Of a DNA stretch of 40,827 nucleotides, positions 6,414-15,261 are shown piece by piece. Numbering within the stretch: the first letter of the stretch is position 1; each line of letters opens with the position of its first letter. Position numbers and translations under genes: made by a program. Under the pieces are notes generated by a model that had not been told where the DNA came from, did not search any database, and saw only the letters and a program-made list of their open reading frames with translations. Origin of the DNA: JAUYLU01 sp038065675 (GTDB lineage: Bacteria > Patescibacteriota > Minisyncoccia > Phycocordibacterales > VMEP01); NCBI GenBank assembly GCA_038065675.1, contig JBBTQM010000012.1, forward strand, positions 1 to 40,827, given 5' to 3'.

Positions 6414-6435
6414 TTATCCACAAGTTACTGTGGAT
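6414..6435. promoter_or_regulatory. DnaA-box-like inverted repeat over the adhesin promoter
   Basis: TTATCCACA at 6414-6422 is a perfect consensus DnaA box. ATCCACA and TGTGGAT form a 7-bp inverted repeat around AGTTAC. It covers the expected -35 region of the promoter at 6444, so any protein bound here would probably repress. It may equally be an operator of an unrelated regulator. Confidence 0.45.
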
Positions 6436-6443
6436 TTCGGGTG

Positions 6444-6449
6444 TATAAT
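6444..6449 (+). promoter_or_regulatory. -10 element of the adhesin operon
   Basis: A perfect TATAAT lies 14 bases before the ATG at 6464, giving a leader of only a few bases. The second A/T box TATAAA at 6455-6460 is an alternative. No Shine-Dalgarno is present. Confidence 0.5.
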
Positions 6450-6463
6450 TTGGGTATAAAATA

Positions 6464-9400
6464 ATGAGCTATAAAATGGTCGTGCGTACGGCAGGCTTTT
6501 GCATTCTTGCCATTTTAGCCATCGTCTTTCCTTACGAGACACGGGCAGTGTTTTTTGTTACTCCCGTAATTTTCAGCTCCGAACAGCCCTCAATCCCTCC
6601 TTTTGTCGTTTCCTTAGGCGCGCCCGCCGCCATTTCTTCCTCCATTAGCGAATTTTTCAGCAAATTTAAAGTGGCCAAAGAAACCGGACCGCCGGAACAA
6701 AAACTAACCATACCCGATACTTTGCCCGCGACGCCGAAAATAGAAGAAACAGTCAATGAAAAAGAAAACGTGGTCGTTTCTGAAGAACAGCCCGCCATTA
6801 ATAAAAAATTCGCGCTGATGGCCGCGGTTGAAAATGGAATACAGGGGCTTGAGTCAACCATCAGAAGATTAGGAATACGGGAAACAACCGATACTCCTTC
6901 TCCCGAAGCTCAAACGAATGAAAGAAAAGAAGAAAGCGGCAAAAAAAGCACAAGTGAATGGTCTTTGATACAAACAATCAACAGGCAAATAAGCGGAGAA
7001 GAAAAAACGGGAGGAGTAAGCGAGTGGCTTTTAATACAGATAGAAAAAATAAATACAGCCCGACCGCCTGAAGAACAAAAGCGCGAGGAAGAAACCAAAA
7101 AAGAAACCGACGAGAGTTCCTTGATACAAGAACTCGCTAAGCAACCGGCGGGAACCGCCCAACAAAAGGCAAAAAAAGATTCATCATCTTTAAATAAAAT
7201 TTCCTCGGAAACGGAGAGTTCATTGACCATCGTCCAAGGGTCAAGCCAAACTGCTTCGGTTTCGTCCATAGACATCAAGTTAAACGCGCTGGAAAATTCA
7301 TTAAGGGCGGAAATATACCGTGTCGCGCAGAATTCCTCCATCGGCCCGGGACTTCTGCAGGCAATATCATTGTCTCAACGCATAAATCAATTAAGTTCCG
7401 TTACTATCTCCGGCTCAACAATTACCGGTTCATCGGTAGCCGGGTCGTTCAGCGGCGGAGTAAGCGCCAGTTCCCTTTCCGTTTCTTCGACGGCCACTTC
7501 AACTTTTTCAAATGGCATTGATTTGACCACGGGATGTTTTTCCGTAAACGGAGCCTGTTTGAGCTTGGTTGGCGGCTCGGGCACCCCGGGCGGCAACTCC
7601 GGAAATGTTCAATTCAATAACGGCGGCAATTTTGGAGGCAACGACGGATTATTTTATCTGGCAAGCGCGGGACGCCTGGGAATCGGCACGACGACTCCCT
7701 ACGGAGTCCTCCACATCGCCTCTTCAACGCGCCCGCAAATGCTTCTTACCGATACGAGCGCGGGGACAAACTTAAAACACTGGTACGCCTCGTCAACGCA
7801 GGGTTCCCTTGCTTTCGGAACTCTCTCCGACAACCTTACTGCGCTTACGGAAGAAATGCGCCTGACCGGAACTGGCTTGGGAATCGGGACAACTTCGCCG
7901 TTTACGACTCTTGCCGTCGCCGGAAGCGGATATTTTGATTCAAACATAACCTCATCTAACATAACCGCGACCGGAACACTTGTCGTAAGTGGCCTAGCGA
8001 CTTTCTCCGGCGGCGCCTCAACGACTCTAATGTCCGTCTACAACACTCTCTATGTCGGAGGTGCCGCAACTTCCACCATTCAAGGAGCGACCACAGGCAC
8101 CTCCACACTTCAGGGATTCCTAAGTGTGTTGGGGACAAACTCGACGAGTACGTTCAGCGGTAATCTGGCGGTTGCCGGTACAACCTCCATTGCTGCTTTC
8201 TTCCAGTCCGGTTTTGCCGATTGTCAGGGGCCATCTAACACAATCGTCTACACTCTTTCTTCCGGAAAATTCGGTTGTGACCCTGACGGAGGAGGCGCTG
8301 GCGGCAGCGAAATCAACTTCACCTACGCCGCTAACTCAGGTGACGTCACTTACGGCCGAGTCTACATGTCCACCACTACCAACCAGCTTGTCGTGGGAGC
8401 AACCGCCACCACTTCACTCGCCAAGCTTGAAGTCATCGGCAACCAATATGTGTCCGGAAACTTGGGGCTGGGAACAACTTCCCCTTCAACAGTCCTGTCG
8501 GTTCAGGGCAACGGCCTAATTTCGGGAAATCTTTCTTTGGCAAACTTGACCGCCACGGGAACAATTACTTCCGCCAACATCTCCATTAGCTCCCTAACCG
8601 GCCCACTTCAGGCGAGTAGCGGCACGATTTCCGCCACAACTTCAGTCGGCGTGGTTTACGGCGGCACCGGATTAACCGCCGCTCCCGCTTTCGGCCAAAT
8701 ACTGCGCGGCACCGGCACCGGCTACGCCTTGGTCGCCACTTCAACGCTGGGCATCGCCATCTCCGACACGGCCGGCACGCTCGCCGCCACAAGGGGCGGC
8801 ACCGGACTTTCAGCTGTCACCAACAACCAACTGCTTCTCGGAGCGGCGGGAAATACCTGGACGCAAATCGCCACCTCCTCGCTCGGGCTTCTCATCAGCG
8901 ACACGCTCGGCACTCTTGCCGTAAATCGGGGCGGCACAAATTCCACGGCGCAGACCTCAAGCGGAGTAAACTTCTTCAACGGCACCTCCATAACTTCCGG
9001 TACGGGCCTTACGTTTGACGGCACCAGATTAGGCATCGGTTCCACTTCCCCATCATCGCTCCTTGCGGTGCATGCCAATAACGGGGGTACCAACAAAATT
9101 CTCTTTACGATAGCAAGCTCTACGGCGAGCGCGACGACGACGCTTTTCAGCGTTGATAATACCGGCCTAACCACCATAGGCGACAGTACCGGCACCGGAG
9201 ATGCTTTATTCCAGTTCGCTTCCGACATTGATGCTTGGTCAATAGGATATTTCTCTGCGGATAAAACTTTTAGAATCGCCTCGTCCACGAATCTTTCGGC
9301 AAACGTTCTTTTCCAAATCGGCAAATCCGGCACCACTTCGCTTTCCTCAGGTCTAGGAGCGGGAACGGGAGGAAACTATCTCTGCATTGATATCACTACC

Positions 9401-10333
9401 TTTGAAATTCTCCGCGGCAACGGAGTCGCATGCACGGCCTCATCTTTGCGATTCAAAGAGAACGTTCGGGAGCTTTCGTACGGGATTGACGAGGTGATGA
9501 GGCTTCATCCGGTCATGTTCACGTATAAGCCGGAAATGAACTCGGGCACTTCCACGCACTTGGGATTCATCGCCGAAGAAGTTGAGCTTATAATCCCGGA
9601 GCTTGTGAGCTATAACAACGCTGGCCAGATACAAGGATTGGATTATCCGGTAGTGGCTTCGCTTCTCACTAAAGCGCTCCAGGAACTCAATCTCAATCTT
9701 GAGGCCATCGCGGGAATTGCGGCAAGTTCTACGCCAAAGTCGGATTCATTCGCGGCGAGATTCTTCTCCCGCATGAGAGAGTGGCTTTCTTCGGCAACGA
9801 ATAACATCGGCGACTTCTTTGCCAACCGGGTGCGCACGAAAGAGCTGTGCGTGGGCGACCAGTCCGGGGAAACCTGTATCACCAAAGCCCAGCTTGATGC
9901 GCTCCTCTCCGGCCAGGCCGCTTCTGTCTCAGGGAGTCAGAGTACGAGTGGTACCGCCCCAAGCACGGAAACCCCGAGTACGGCCGCCGATATCGAGCCG
10001 CCGGTTATCACGCTCTCCGGCAACAACCCGGCGACCTTAAACATCGGCGAGACCTACGGAGATTTGGGCGCGATGGTGACCGATAACGTGGACCAGAATC
10101 TTGGTTACAAAGTATCGCTTGACGGTGGCCCGCTCATATACGCGCACGAGCTTTCATTGGACACTTCAGTAGCGGGTACGCACGAAATTCTCTTCAGCGC
10201 GACCGACAATGCCGGCAACACCGGCACGGCGACGCGAACAGTAAACATGGTTAATCCAAACATTATGTCAACGACAACTATAGAGGCCACGGCATCTACA
10301 ACAGACACTACAGTAACCTCCACAACGCCATGA
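6464..10333 (+). CDS. Giant secreted tail-fibre-like adhesin with S74 chaperone domain
   Basis: 1289 residues. A signal peptide (about 1-28) is followed by a charged low-complexity region with three SLIQ-type repeats (SEWSLIQTINRQ, SEWLLIQIEKIN, DESSLIQELAKQ). Near residue 340 comes ATSTFSNGIDL then CFSVNGACLSL, a segment I associate with Parcubacteria surface proteins. Residues ~375-960 are beta-rich Ser/Thr/Gly repeats with four LGIGTTSP-type units and phage-fibre GGTG repeats. At ~992-1085 SLRFKENVRELSYGIDEVM and LGFIAEEVELIIPELV mark a peptidase S74 intramolecular chaperone, as in endosialidases. Unusually it is not terminal: a helical segment, a DUF5011 Ig-like domain (~1175-1262, PPVITLSGNNPATLNIGETYGDLGA) and a Thr-rich tail follow. 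A role in attachment to a host cell is inference. Confidence 0.85.
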   Translation: MSYKMVVRTAGFCILAILAIVFPYETRAVFFVTPVIFSSEQPSIPPFVVSLGAPAAISSSISEFFSKFKVAKETGPPEQKLTIPDTLPATPKIEETVNEKENVVVSEEQPAINKKFALMAAVENGIQGLESTIRRLGIRETTDTPSPEAQTNERKEESGKKSTSEWSLIQTINRQISGEEKTGGVSEWLLIQIEKINTARPPEEQKREEETKKETDESSLIQELAKQPAGTAQQKAKKDSSSLNKISSETESSLTIVQGSSQTASVSSIDIKLNALENSLRAEIYRVAQNSSIGPGLLQAISLSQRINQLSSVTISGSTITGSSVAGSFSGGVSASSLSVSSTATSTFSNGIDLTTGCFSVNGACLSLVGGSGTPGGNSGNVQFNNGGNFGGNDGLFYLASAGRLGIGTTTPYGVLHIASSTRPQMLLTDTSAGTNLKHWYASSTQGSLAFGTLSDNLTALTEEMRLTGTGLGIGTTSPFTTLAVAGSGYFDSNITSSNITATGTLVVSGLATFSGGASTTLMSVYNTLYVGGAATSTIQGATTGTSTLQGFLSVLGTNSTSTFSGNLAVAGTTSIAAFFQSGFADCQGPSNTIVYTLSSGKFGCDPDGGGAGGSEINFTYAANSGDVTYGRVYMSTTTNQLVVGATATTSLAKLEVIGNQYVSGNLGLGTTSPSTVLSVQGNGLISGNLSLANLTATGTITSANISISSLTGPLQASSGTISATTSVGVVYGGTGLTAAPAFGQILRGTGTGYALVATSTLGIAISDTAGTLAATRGGTGLSAVTNNQLLLGAAGNTWTQIATSSLGLLISDTLGTLAVNRGGTNSTAQTSSGVNFFNGTSITSGTGLTFDGTRLGIGSTSPSSLLAVHANNGGTNKILFTIASSTASATTTLFSVDNTGLTTIGDSTGTGDALFQFASDIDAWSIGYFSADKTFRIASSTNLSANVLFQIGKSGTTSLSSGLGAGTGGNYLCIDITTFEILRGNGVACTASSLRFKENVRELSYGIDEVMRLHPVMFTYKPEMNSGTSTHLGFIAEEVELIIPELVSYNNAGQIQGLDYPVVASLLTKALQELNLNLEAIAGIAASSTPKSDSFAARFFSRMREWLSSATNNIGDFFANRVRTKELCVGDQSGETCITKAQLDALLSGQAASVSGSQSTSGTAPSTETPSTAADIEPPVITLSGNNPATLNIGETYGDLGAMVTDNVDQNLGYKVSLDGGPLIYAHELSLDTSVAGTHEILFSATDNAGNTGTATRTVNMVNPNIMSTTTIEATASTTDTTVTSTTP

Positions 10334-11781
10334 GTGTTCCAAAAAAACTCATTATCCTTGGCGTTCTCGCAGTTTTTTTTGCCATACCCGGACACGCATG
10401 GGCGGCTGTCAGTTTCATAGGTGCATCCAACATCATATTGACCGATGGCACAGCCCCCGGAGCAATTACCCCGCACGCCTCAACCGCGGTCGGAGATTTG
10501 CTTATTTTTTACCATTATTCTCGCTCGCCAGGTGGAAACGAGACAGTGACTCTGCCGGTCGGCTTCACTCAGGTTTTTAATGCGGTGACAACAAGCGGTC
10601 TGGTGGCGATCGGATGGAGGATATACCAATCGGGCGATACTACGTATACCGCACAGGGGGTAACCAATCATGCGACAGGAACTACCGGCGATACTATTAC
10701 TGAATTCATAGAAACATATAGGGGCATGGACGCTACGAATCCTATAGTAAATTTCACGGCATCAAATTCAACCTGGGCGTCCTCTCTAAACGTGGGACCG
10801 ATTTCTGCTCCTGCGACAGCAACAGTTGATGATGGGGATATGGTTGTTGTATTCGGCGGGCGGTTCGAAAACATCACAGCGCAAACCGTACTAACAGGGA
10901 ACAGCTTAACGTGGGCGACCAAAACACTAGCTAACACAAACTTAGGAACGGATGCAGGCTCAATAACCCAGAACGGCCTTAATGCTTCTGGCGCAAGCCA
11001 GACAGTGACCGCTAAAACGATAACTACGACCGGTACGGCCCAGATAGGTTCTGGTCGTATGTTCACTATAGAAAAAGAGCCTATTGTAGCCCCTACTGTT
11101 ACTACTCAAGCCGCTTCCGGCATCACCTCTACCGCCGCTACATTGAACGGCACCATTGCCGCAACTGGCGGCGAGAACGCCACCGTCCGCGGCTTCGCCT
11201 GGGGCACTAATTTGGCCTTGAGTGGGGGCGACACGGCAACCACCACCGAAAACGGCGCCTTCGGCGTCGGAGCATTTACCGCCAATCTTTCAACTCTGAC
11301 ATGCGGCACAACTTATTATTCTCGGGCATATGCAACCAACTCCACAGGAACTGGATATGGGACAATTGAAACATTTACCGCTAGTTCCTGCACCGCCCCT
11401 GCGGTGGCAACAAACGCCGCAACTAACGTAGATGCCAGTTCGGCGACCTTGAACGGCAACATCACGGCCACCGGTGGTTCAAACTCAACTGTCCGTGGGT
11501 TCGCCTGGGGAACAAACTCCTCGCTCGCAACGGTCTTCGCCACGACTACGGAGTCGGGTTCGTTCGGGACAGGGGCTTTTACAAAAAACGTTTCCGGCCT
11601 CCTCTCCGGCGTTACCTATTATTTCAGGGCGTATGCCACGAACGCGACCGGCACGGGATACGGGAGCATTCAAAGTTTTACCGCGGGCACGGATATGACA
11701 CTGCGGCGAACTCTGCGGCTTTTTGGGGGGTTCAAAATACAGTTAGTGAACGGAAAGATAATACTTCACCGAAATCAGTAA
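10330..11781 (+). CDS. Secreted protein with two fibronectin-like repeats
   Basis: 483 residues beginning with a classic signal peptide (LIILGVLAVFFAIPGHAWA, cut after ~26). Residues ~27-250 form a beta-rich domain of unknown family (SFIGASNIILTDGTAPG, VGDLLIFYHYS). Two ~100-residue repeats follow at ~253 and ~355, each with ATLNG.I.ATGG, VRGFAWGTN, and TYY.RAYATN.TGTGYG, typical of Ig/fibronectin-type surface repeats. The end is a short basic tail (RRTLRLFGGFKIQL) without an LPXTG motif. The start codon overlaps the adhesin stop as ATGA, so translation is coupled and the two products probably act together at the cell surface. Confidence 0.75.
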   Translation: MSVPKKLIILGVLAVFFAIPGHAWAAVSFIGASNIILTDGTAPGAITPHASTAVGDLLIFYHYSRSPGGNETVTLPVGFTQVFNAVTTSGLVAIGWRIYQSGDTTYTAQGVTNHATGTTGDTITEFIETYRGMDATNPIVNFTASNSTWASSLNVGPISAPATATVDDGDMVVVFGGRFENITAQTVLTGNSLTWATKTLANTNLGTDAGSITQNGLNASGASQTVTAKTITTTGTAQIGSGRMFTIEKEPIVAPTVTTQAASGITSTAATLNGTIAATGGENATVRGFAWGTNLALSGGDTATTTENGAFGVGAFTANLSTLTCGTTYYSRAYATNSTGTGYGTIETFTASSCTAPAVATNAATNVDASSATLNGNITATGGSNSTVRGFAWGTNSSLATVFATTTESGSFGTGAFTKNVSGLLSGVTYYFRAYATNATGTGYGSIQSFTAGTDMTLRRTLRLFGGFKIQLVNGKIILHRNQ

Positions 11782-11839
11782 AACCGGCTTTGAGAAACGT
11801 CCGGGATTTAAAATCGTGTTAATATTTTAAAAAAACATC

Positions 11840-12250
11840 ATGGATGAAAATGACAAAAAGACGATGTTTAAAACCGCCGTTGACGCATTCAACGGAAATA
11901 GGATTTTATTTTCCGTCATTTTCGCGCTTGGCGCGTTATTCATCGCATCGTCCGCCGCGGCCGTATTTTTCTATAAAGAATATTCCGACTTAATAAAAAA
12001 TCCCCAGAAAGTGGCGCAAAAAGAAACCGAAAGGCTTCTGAAAAAAGTGTCGCGTCTCATGGCTCTGCCTGAAGAAGAGATGCCGACCATAGCTACCGTC
12101 ACTGACCCGGAAAAGTTAAAAGAACAGCAATTCTTTTCAAACGCGAAATTGGGAGACAAGGTGCTGATTTTCACCGGCGCCAAAAAGGCTATACTGTACG
12201 ATGAATCCGCCAATAAAATTTTGGGGGTCGCTTCCATCAACACCGACTAA
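11840..12250 (+). CDS. Single-pass membrane protein, conserved CPR-type, function unknown
   Basis: 136 residues with one membrane helix (about 22-45, ILFSVIFALGALFIASSAAAVFFY), a charged linker, and a soluble domain reading ALPEEEMPTIATVTDPEKLKEQQFFSNAKLGDKVLIFTGAKKAILYD, then INKILGVA-like end. I recall this P.ATV.D...L..Q.FF..A..GDKVLI....KAILY pattern from many CPR genomes, often near pilus or surface genes, but its function is not known. The C-terminal domain should face outward or lie in the wall space. Confidence 0.7.
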   Translation: MDENDKKTMFKTAVDAFNGNRILFSVIFALGALFIASSAAAVFFYKEYSDLIKNPQKVAQKETERLLKKVSRLMALPEEEMPTIATVTDPEKLKEQQFFSNAKLGDKVLIFTGAKKAILYDESANKILGVASINTD

Positions 12251-12305
12251 CGGTAAGATTCATAAAAAAGATTATAAGTTAAATTAATAAATTAAATAAA
12301 AAAAT

Positions 12306-12569
12306 ATGCAAAAAATAAATGCAGTGAAAGCGGGTCTTGCTTTAGGAACATTCGGAGCCATCGTTCATGTCGCGTGGGCCGCGCTTGTTTATATTGGTTG
12401 GGCTCAGCCGATGCTTGATTTCATGTTTGAAGTGCACATGGCCATGAATCCCGTCATCGTTCTAACGTTTGACCTGGTTACGGCGCTTGAACTTGTGGCA
12501 ATCGTCTTTGTTGTTTGGTATATTGTCGGATATTTGGTCGCAATGTGCTGGAATTATTTTAATCGATAA
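12306..12569 (+). CDS. Small two-helix membrane protein (DUF5676-like)
   Basis: 87 residues with two hydrophobic helices (about 9-30 and 47-80) separated by QPMLDFMFEVHMAMNP. The pattern KAGLALG..G...H..WA.LV..G.AQP.LDF...HM resembles small two-helix membrane proteins (DUF5676-type) seen in CPR and metal-resistance loci. The assignment is tentative and no function is known. It lies between the single-pass protein and a 44-residue hydrophobic protein. Confidence 0.55.
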   Translation: MQKINAVKAGLALGTFGAIVHVAWAALVYIGWAQPMLDFMFEVHMAMNPVIVLTFDLVTALELVAIVFVVWYIVGYLVAMCWNYFNR

Positions 12570-12580
12570 TCCATAAAAAT

Positions 12581-12715
12581 ATGATGGGATATCTTGGGGG
12601 ATACGGCATGTGGGGTCTCGGAGGCGGGTTTTGGATGGTGCTTTTTGCCGGAGTTTGGCTTGTGGTGGGAATACTTCTCGCCGTCTGGCTTTGGCAAAAC
12701 ATAAATAAAAAATAG
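12581..12715 (+). CDS. 44-residue Gly/Trp-rich single-helix membrane protein
   Basis: The frame reads MMGYLGGYGMWGLGGGFWMV, then one strongly hydrophobic helix ending in QNINKK. The M/G/W/Y-rich start before a helix resembles small bacterial membrane proteins of the SHOCT-type or copper-locus kind, but there is no SHOCT domain. It starts 11 bases after the preceding gene and is followed by a terminator, so it is the last gene of this group. Confidence 0.6.
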   Translation: MMGYLGGYGMWGLGGGFWMVLFAGVWLVVGILLAVWLWQNINKK

Positions 12716-12742
12716 CGAAACCCTGGGTTTTGCTTGCTCTTC

Positions 12743-12770
12743 AAAAAACGCCTAAAATTAGGCGTTTTTT
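12743..12770. terminator. Terminator after the small membrane protein group
   Basis: AAAAAACGCCTA and TAGGCGTTTTTT form a perfect 12-bp stem around AAAT, with T tracts on both strands. It ends the adhesin and membrane-protein block. Confidence 0.85.
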
Positions 12771-12780
12771 GATGTTTTTC

Positions 12781-12814
12781 TGTGGATAAACCAGTGCTAT
12801 CAAAATGCTATACT
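12781..12814 (+). promoter_or_regulatory. DnaA-box-like site and extended -10 of the Com-like gene
   Basis: TGTGGATAA at 12781-12789 is a perfect reverse-orientation DnaA box. TGCTATACT at 12806-12814 is an extended -10. The arrangement resembles the one before the adhesin gene at 6414-6449. Confidence 0.45.
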
Positions 12815-12843
12815 TCACTTACGGATGCGCCGAACCGCTCGTC

Positions 12844-13044
12844 ATGAACTCTATCGCCTACAACGAGTACCGATGCAAGAAATGCAATAAGCTTTTCTTC
12901 AAAGGGATACTTGTGGACAGCGAGGTAGAAGTTAAATGCAAGCGTTGCGGTGAAGTTCGGCTTATCAAAGGGGTGCCGGGAAATGAGTTTGTATGCTTGA
13001 AGCTCCCCTGCCCCAACCGGATAAGCGTAAAAGAGAAAGTTTAG
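12844..13044 (+). CDS. Com-like zinc-finger protein
   Basis: 66 residues: YRCKKCNKLFFKGILVDSEVEVKCKRCGEVRLI has two CxxC knuckles spaced as in the phage Mu Com family (RC..C.KLL.KG.....EIKCPRC), whose founding member binds mRNA to activate translation of mom. A further Cys pair (VCLKLPC) follows. The ATG at 12844 is preferred to 12805 because the latter overlaps the -10 box. The function here is inferred only from fold; a small RNA-binding regulator or a rubredoxin-like fold is possible. Confidence 0.6.
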   Translation: MNSIAYNEYRCKKCNKLFFKGILVDSEVEVKCKRCGEVRLIKGVPGNEFVCLKLPCPNRISVKEKV

Positions 13045-13084
13045 CGCATTAAAAAGAAAGAAGTACAAAAGAGACTCATGAAGT

Positions 13085-13104
13085 CCGCCATTGGGCGGTT
13101 TTTT
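13085..13104 (+). terminator. Terminator after the Com-like gene
   Basis: CCGCC, loop ATTG, GGCGG and a T6 run form a short rho-independent terminator, placed 40 bases before nrdD. Confidence 0.8.
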
Positions 13105-13143
13105 GTTTCAATTATTTTAATTACAAGATAATTTTTTAAAAAT

Positions 13144-15255
13144 ATGGAGCAGTTGCTTGTGGAAAAAAGGGATGGGCGCCTGATGCGTTTTGAAAAAGAA
13201 AAAATATATAACGCCATACGCAAAGCGGCGGAAGCAACTGATGAATTCGGAGCGCCGGAAACAAAAAAAATAACCGATCTCGCCGTAAACTACATCGGGA
13301 ACTCAAACAAGTCGGGAAATAAAATTTCCATAGAAGAAATCCAGGACATAGTGGAACGCTCGCTCATGGGTGACGGCTATTTCAAAACCGCCAAGGCTTA
13401 TATTCTCTACCGAGAAAAACGCCGCCAACTGCGCGCCCAGAAAAACGCATTTGTCGACGTGGAAAAAACGATGGAGGAATATTTGAACCGTTCCGATTGG
13501 CGGGTAAACGCCAACGCCAATCAGGGATATTCTTTAGGCGGACTCATCTTAAACGCTTCGGGGAAACTTATCGCCAATTATTGGCTGAATAAAATTTATA
13601 GCGAGCCGGTGCGCAACGCCCACATCGACGGCGATATGCACATCCACGACCTTGATATGTTCTCCGGATACTGCGCGGGGTGGAGTTTGCGTCAACTAAT
13701 AGAAGAGGGGTTCAACGGCGTGCCGGGAAAAGTGGAATCGGCTCCGCCGAAACACCTGGAAACCGTCGTCGCGCAAATGGTGAACTTTTTGGGCACACTT
13801 CAGAACGAATGGGCGGGAGCGCAGGCATTCTCGTCGTTTGATACATATCTAGCGCCGTTCGTTAAAAAAGACAATCTTTCGTACGAAGCGGTTAAACAAT
13901 CCGTCCAGCAATTTGTATTTAACTTAAATGTTCCCTCGCGCTGGGGCACGCAAACGCCCTTCACCAATATCACGCTTGACTGGGTTTGTCCGGAAGATAT
14001 GCGCGACAAAAAACCGGTTATCGGCGGGAAAGTAATGGATTTCACTTACGGCGACTGTCAAAAAGAAATGGACACCATAAATCGTTCATTTATAGAGGTG
14101 ATGACAGAAGGTGATTATAGGGGGCGCATTTTTACCTTCCCTATCCCGACCTACAACATCACCAAGGATTTTGACTGGGATAACGGCAACGCTCCGGCAC
14201 TCTTTGAAATGGCCGCCAAATTCGGCACGCCTTACTTCCAAAATTTCATAAATTCAAGCTTAAATCCGAGCGACGTCAGAAGCATGTGCTGTCGATTACA
14301 GCTTGATTTGAGGGAACTCCGCGCCCGCGGTGGCGGGCTTTTCGGCTCAGCGGAAATGACCGGGAGCGTCGGCGTTGTAACGCTTAATTTCCCGCGGCTG
14401 GGACATCTATCAAAAAACAAAAAAGAGCTTTTTGAACGACTGTCACGCTTGATGGATATTGCCAAAGAATCACTTGAAGTTAAGCGAAAAGTCGTGGCGG
14501 CGAATATTGAGCGCGGACTTTTGCCTTTCACCAAACGATACCTTCCGTCTCTCCATAATCATTTTGCCACCATAGGATTAAACGGCATGAACGAGTTGTG
14601 CCTCAATTTCTTGGGTAAAGGCGTGGACACGAAAGAAGGCAAAGAATTGGCGCTTGAAATTCTGGAATTCATGAGAAAAAAACTCGCCGATTATCAGGAA
14701 GAAACCGGTAATCTGTACAATCTTGAAGCGACGCCGGCCGAAGGAACGACATATCGTTTCGCCAAAGAAGACATAAAAAAGTACCCGAAAATGATTCATC
14801 AGGGAACGCCCGACTCCCCTTATTACACAAACTCTTCCCATCTGCCGGTAAGCTTCACCGAAGACCCGCTTCTCGCCCTCGACCATCAGGATGAACTCCA
14901 GACCAAATACACCGGCGGGACTGTTCTTCATTTATTTTTGGGCGAACGCATCAGCGATTGGAAATCCTGCCGTTCGTTCGTGAAAAAAGTGGCGGAACGC
15001 TATCATCTTCCGTATTTCACCATAACTCCCACATTTAGTGTATGCCCGACGCATGGTTATATCCGAGGAGAAATATCATCTTGCCCTTCATGCAACGCCA
15101 CCTGCGAAATTTGGTCGCGCATTGTCGGCTACTTCAGGCCAGTCGGCGAATGGAACAAGGGGAAAAAGAAAGAATACGCCGACCGGATTGAATATGTTTT
15201 GGAAAATAAAAAAGTTAATGAAAAAGAGGCCGAGTTAGTTCACGTAAAAAAATAA
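13144..15255 (+). CDS. nrdD: Anaerobic ribonucleoside-triphosphate reductase
   Basis: 703 residues, the usual size for the class III enzyme that makes deoxynucleotides without oxygen. The N-terminus is an ATP-cone (VEKRDGRLMRFEKEKIYNAI, ~5-95) for allosteric control. The core contains HIDGDMHIHDLDMFSGYCAGW and MCCRLQLDLRELRARGGGLFGSAEMTG with the active-site cysteines. At the C-terminus four cysteines (CPTH... SCPSCNATC) bind zinc, and RIVGYFRPVGEWNKGKKKEY carries the glycyl radical at about Gly662. It lies 6 bases upstream of its activase gene. No NrdR box is visible upstream. It is the only ribonucleotide reductase in this window. Confidence 0.96.
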   Translation: MEQLLVEKRDGRLMRFEKEKIYNAIRKAAEATDEFGAPETKKITDLAVNYIGNSNKSGNKISIEEIQDIVERSLMGDGYFKTAKAYILYREKRRQLRAQKNAFVDVEKTMEEYLNRSDWRVNANANQGYSLGGLILNASGKLIANYWLNKIYSEPVRNAHIDGDMHIHDLDMFSGYCAGWSLRQLIEEGFNGVPGKVESAPPKHLETVVAQMVNFLGTLQNEWAGAQAFSSFDTYLAPFVKKDNLSYEAVKQSVQQFVFNLNVPSRWGTQTPFTNITLDWVCPEDMRDKKPVIGGKVMDFTYGDCQKEMDTINRSFIEVMTEGDYRGRIFTFPIPTYNITKDFDWDNGNAPALFEMAAKFGTPYFQNFINSSLNPSDVRSMCCRLQLDLRELRARGGGLFGSAEMTGSVGVVTLNFPRLGHLSKNKKELFERLSRLMDIAKESLEVKRKVVAANIERGLLPFTKRYLPSLHNHFATIGLNGMNELCLNFLGKGVDTKEGKELALEILEFMRKKLADYQEETGNLYNLEATPAEGTTYRFAKEDIKKYPKMIHQGTPDSPYYTNSSHLPVSFTEDPLLALDHQDELQTKYTGGTVLHLFLGERISDWKSCRSFVKKVAERYHLPYFTITPTFSVCPTHGYIRGEISSCPSCNATCEIWSRIVGYFRPVGEWNKGKKKEYADRIEYVLENKKVNEKEAELVHVKK

Positions 15256-15261
15256 TCCCCC

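Noticed and set aside
8722..9336. 204-codon minus-strand frame
   Set aside because: It mirrors the repetitive adhesin coding region; the Val/Pro/Ala-rich product is a composition effect.
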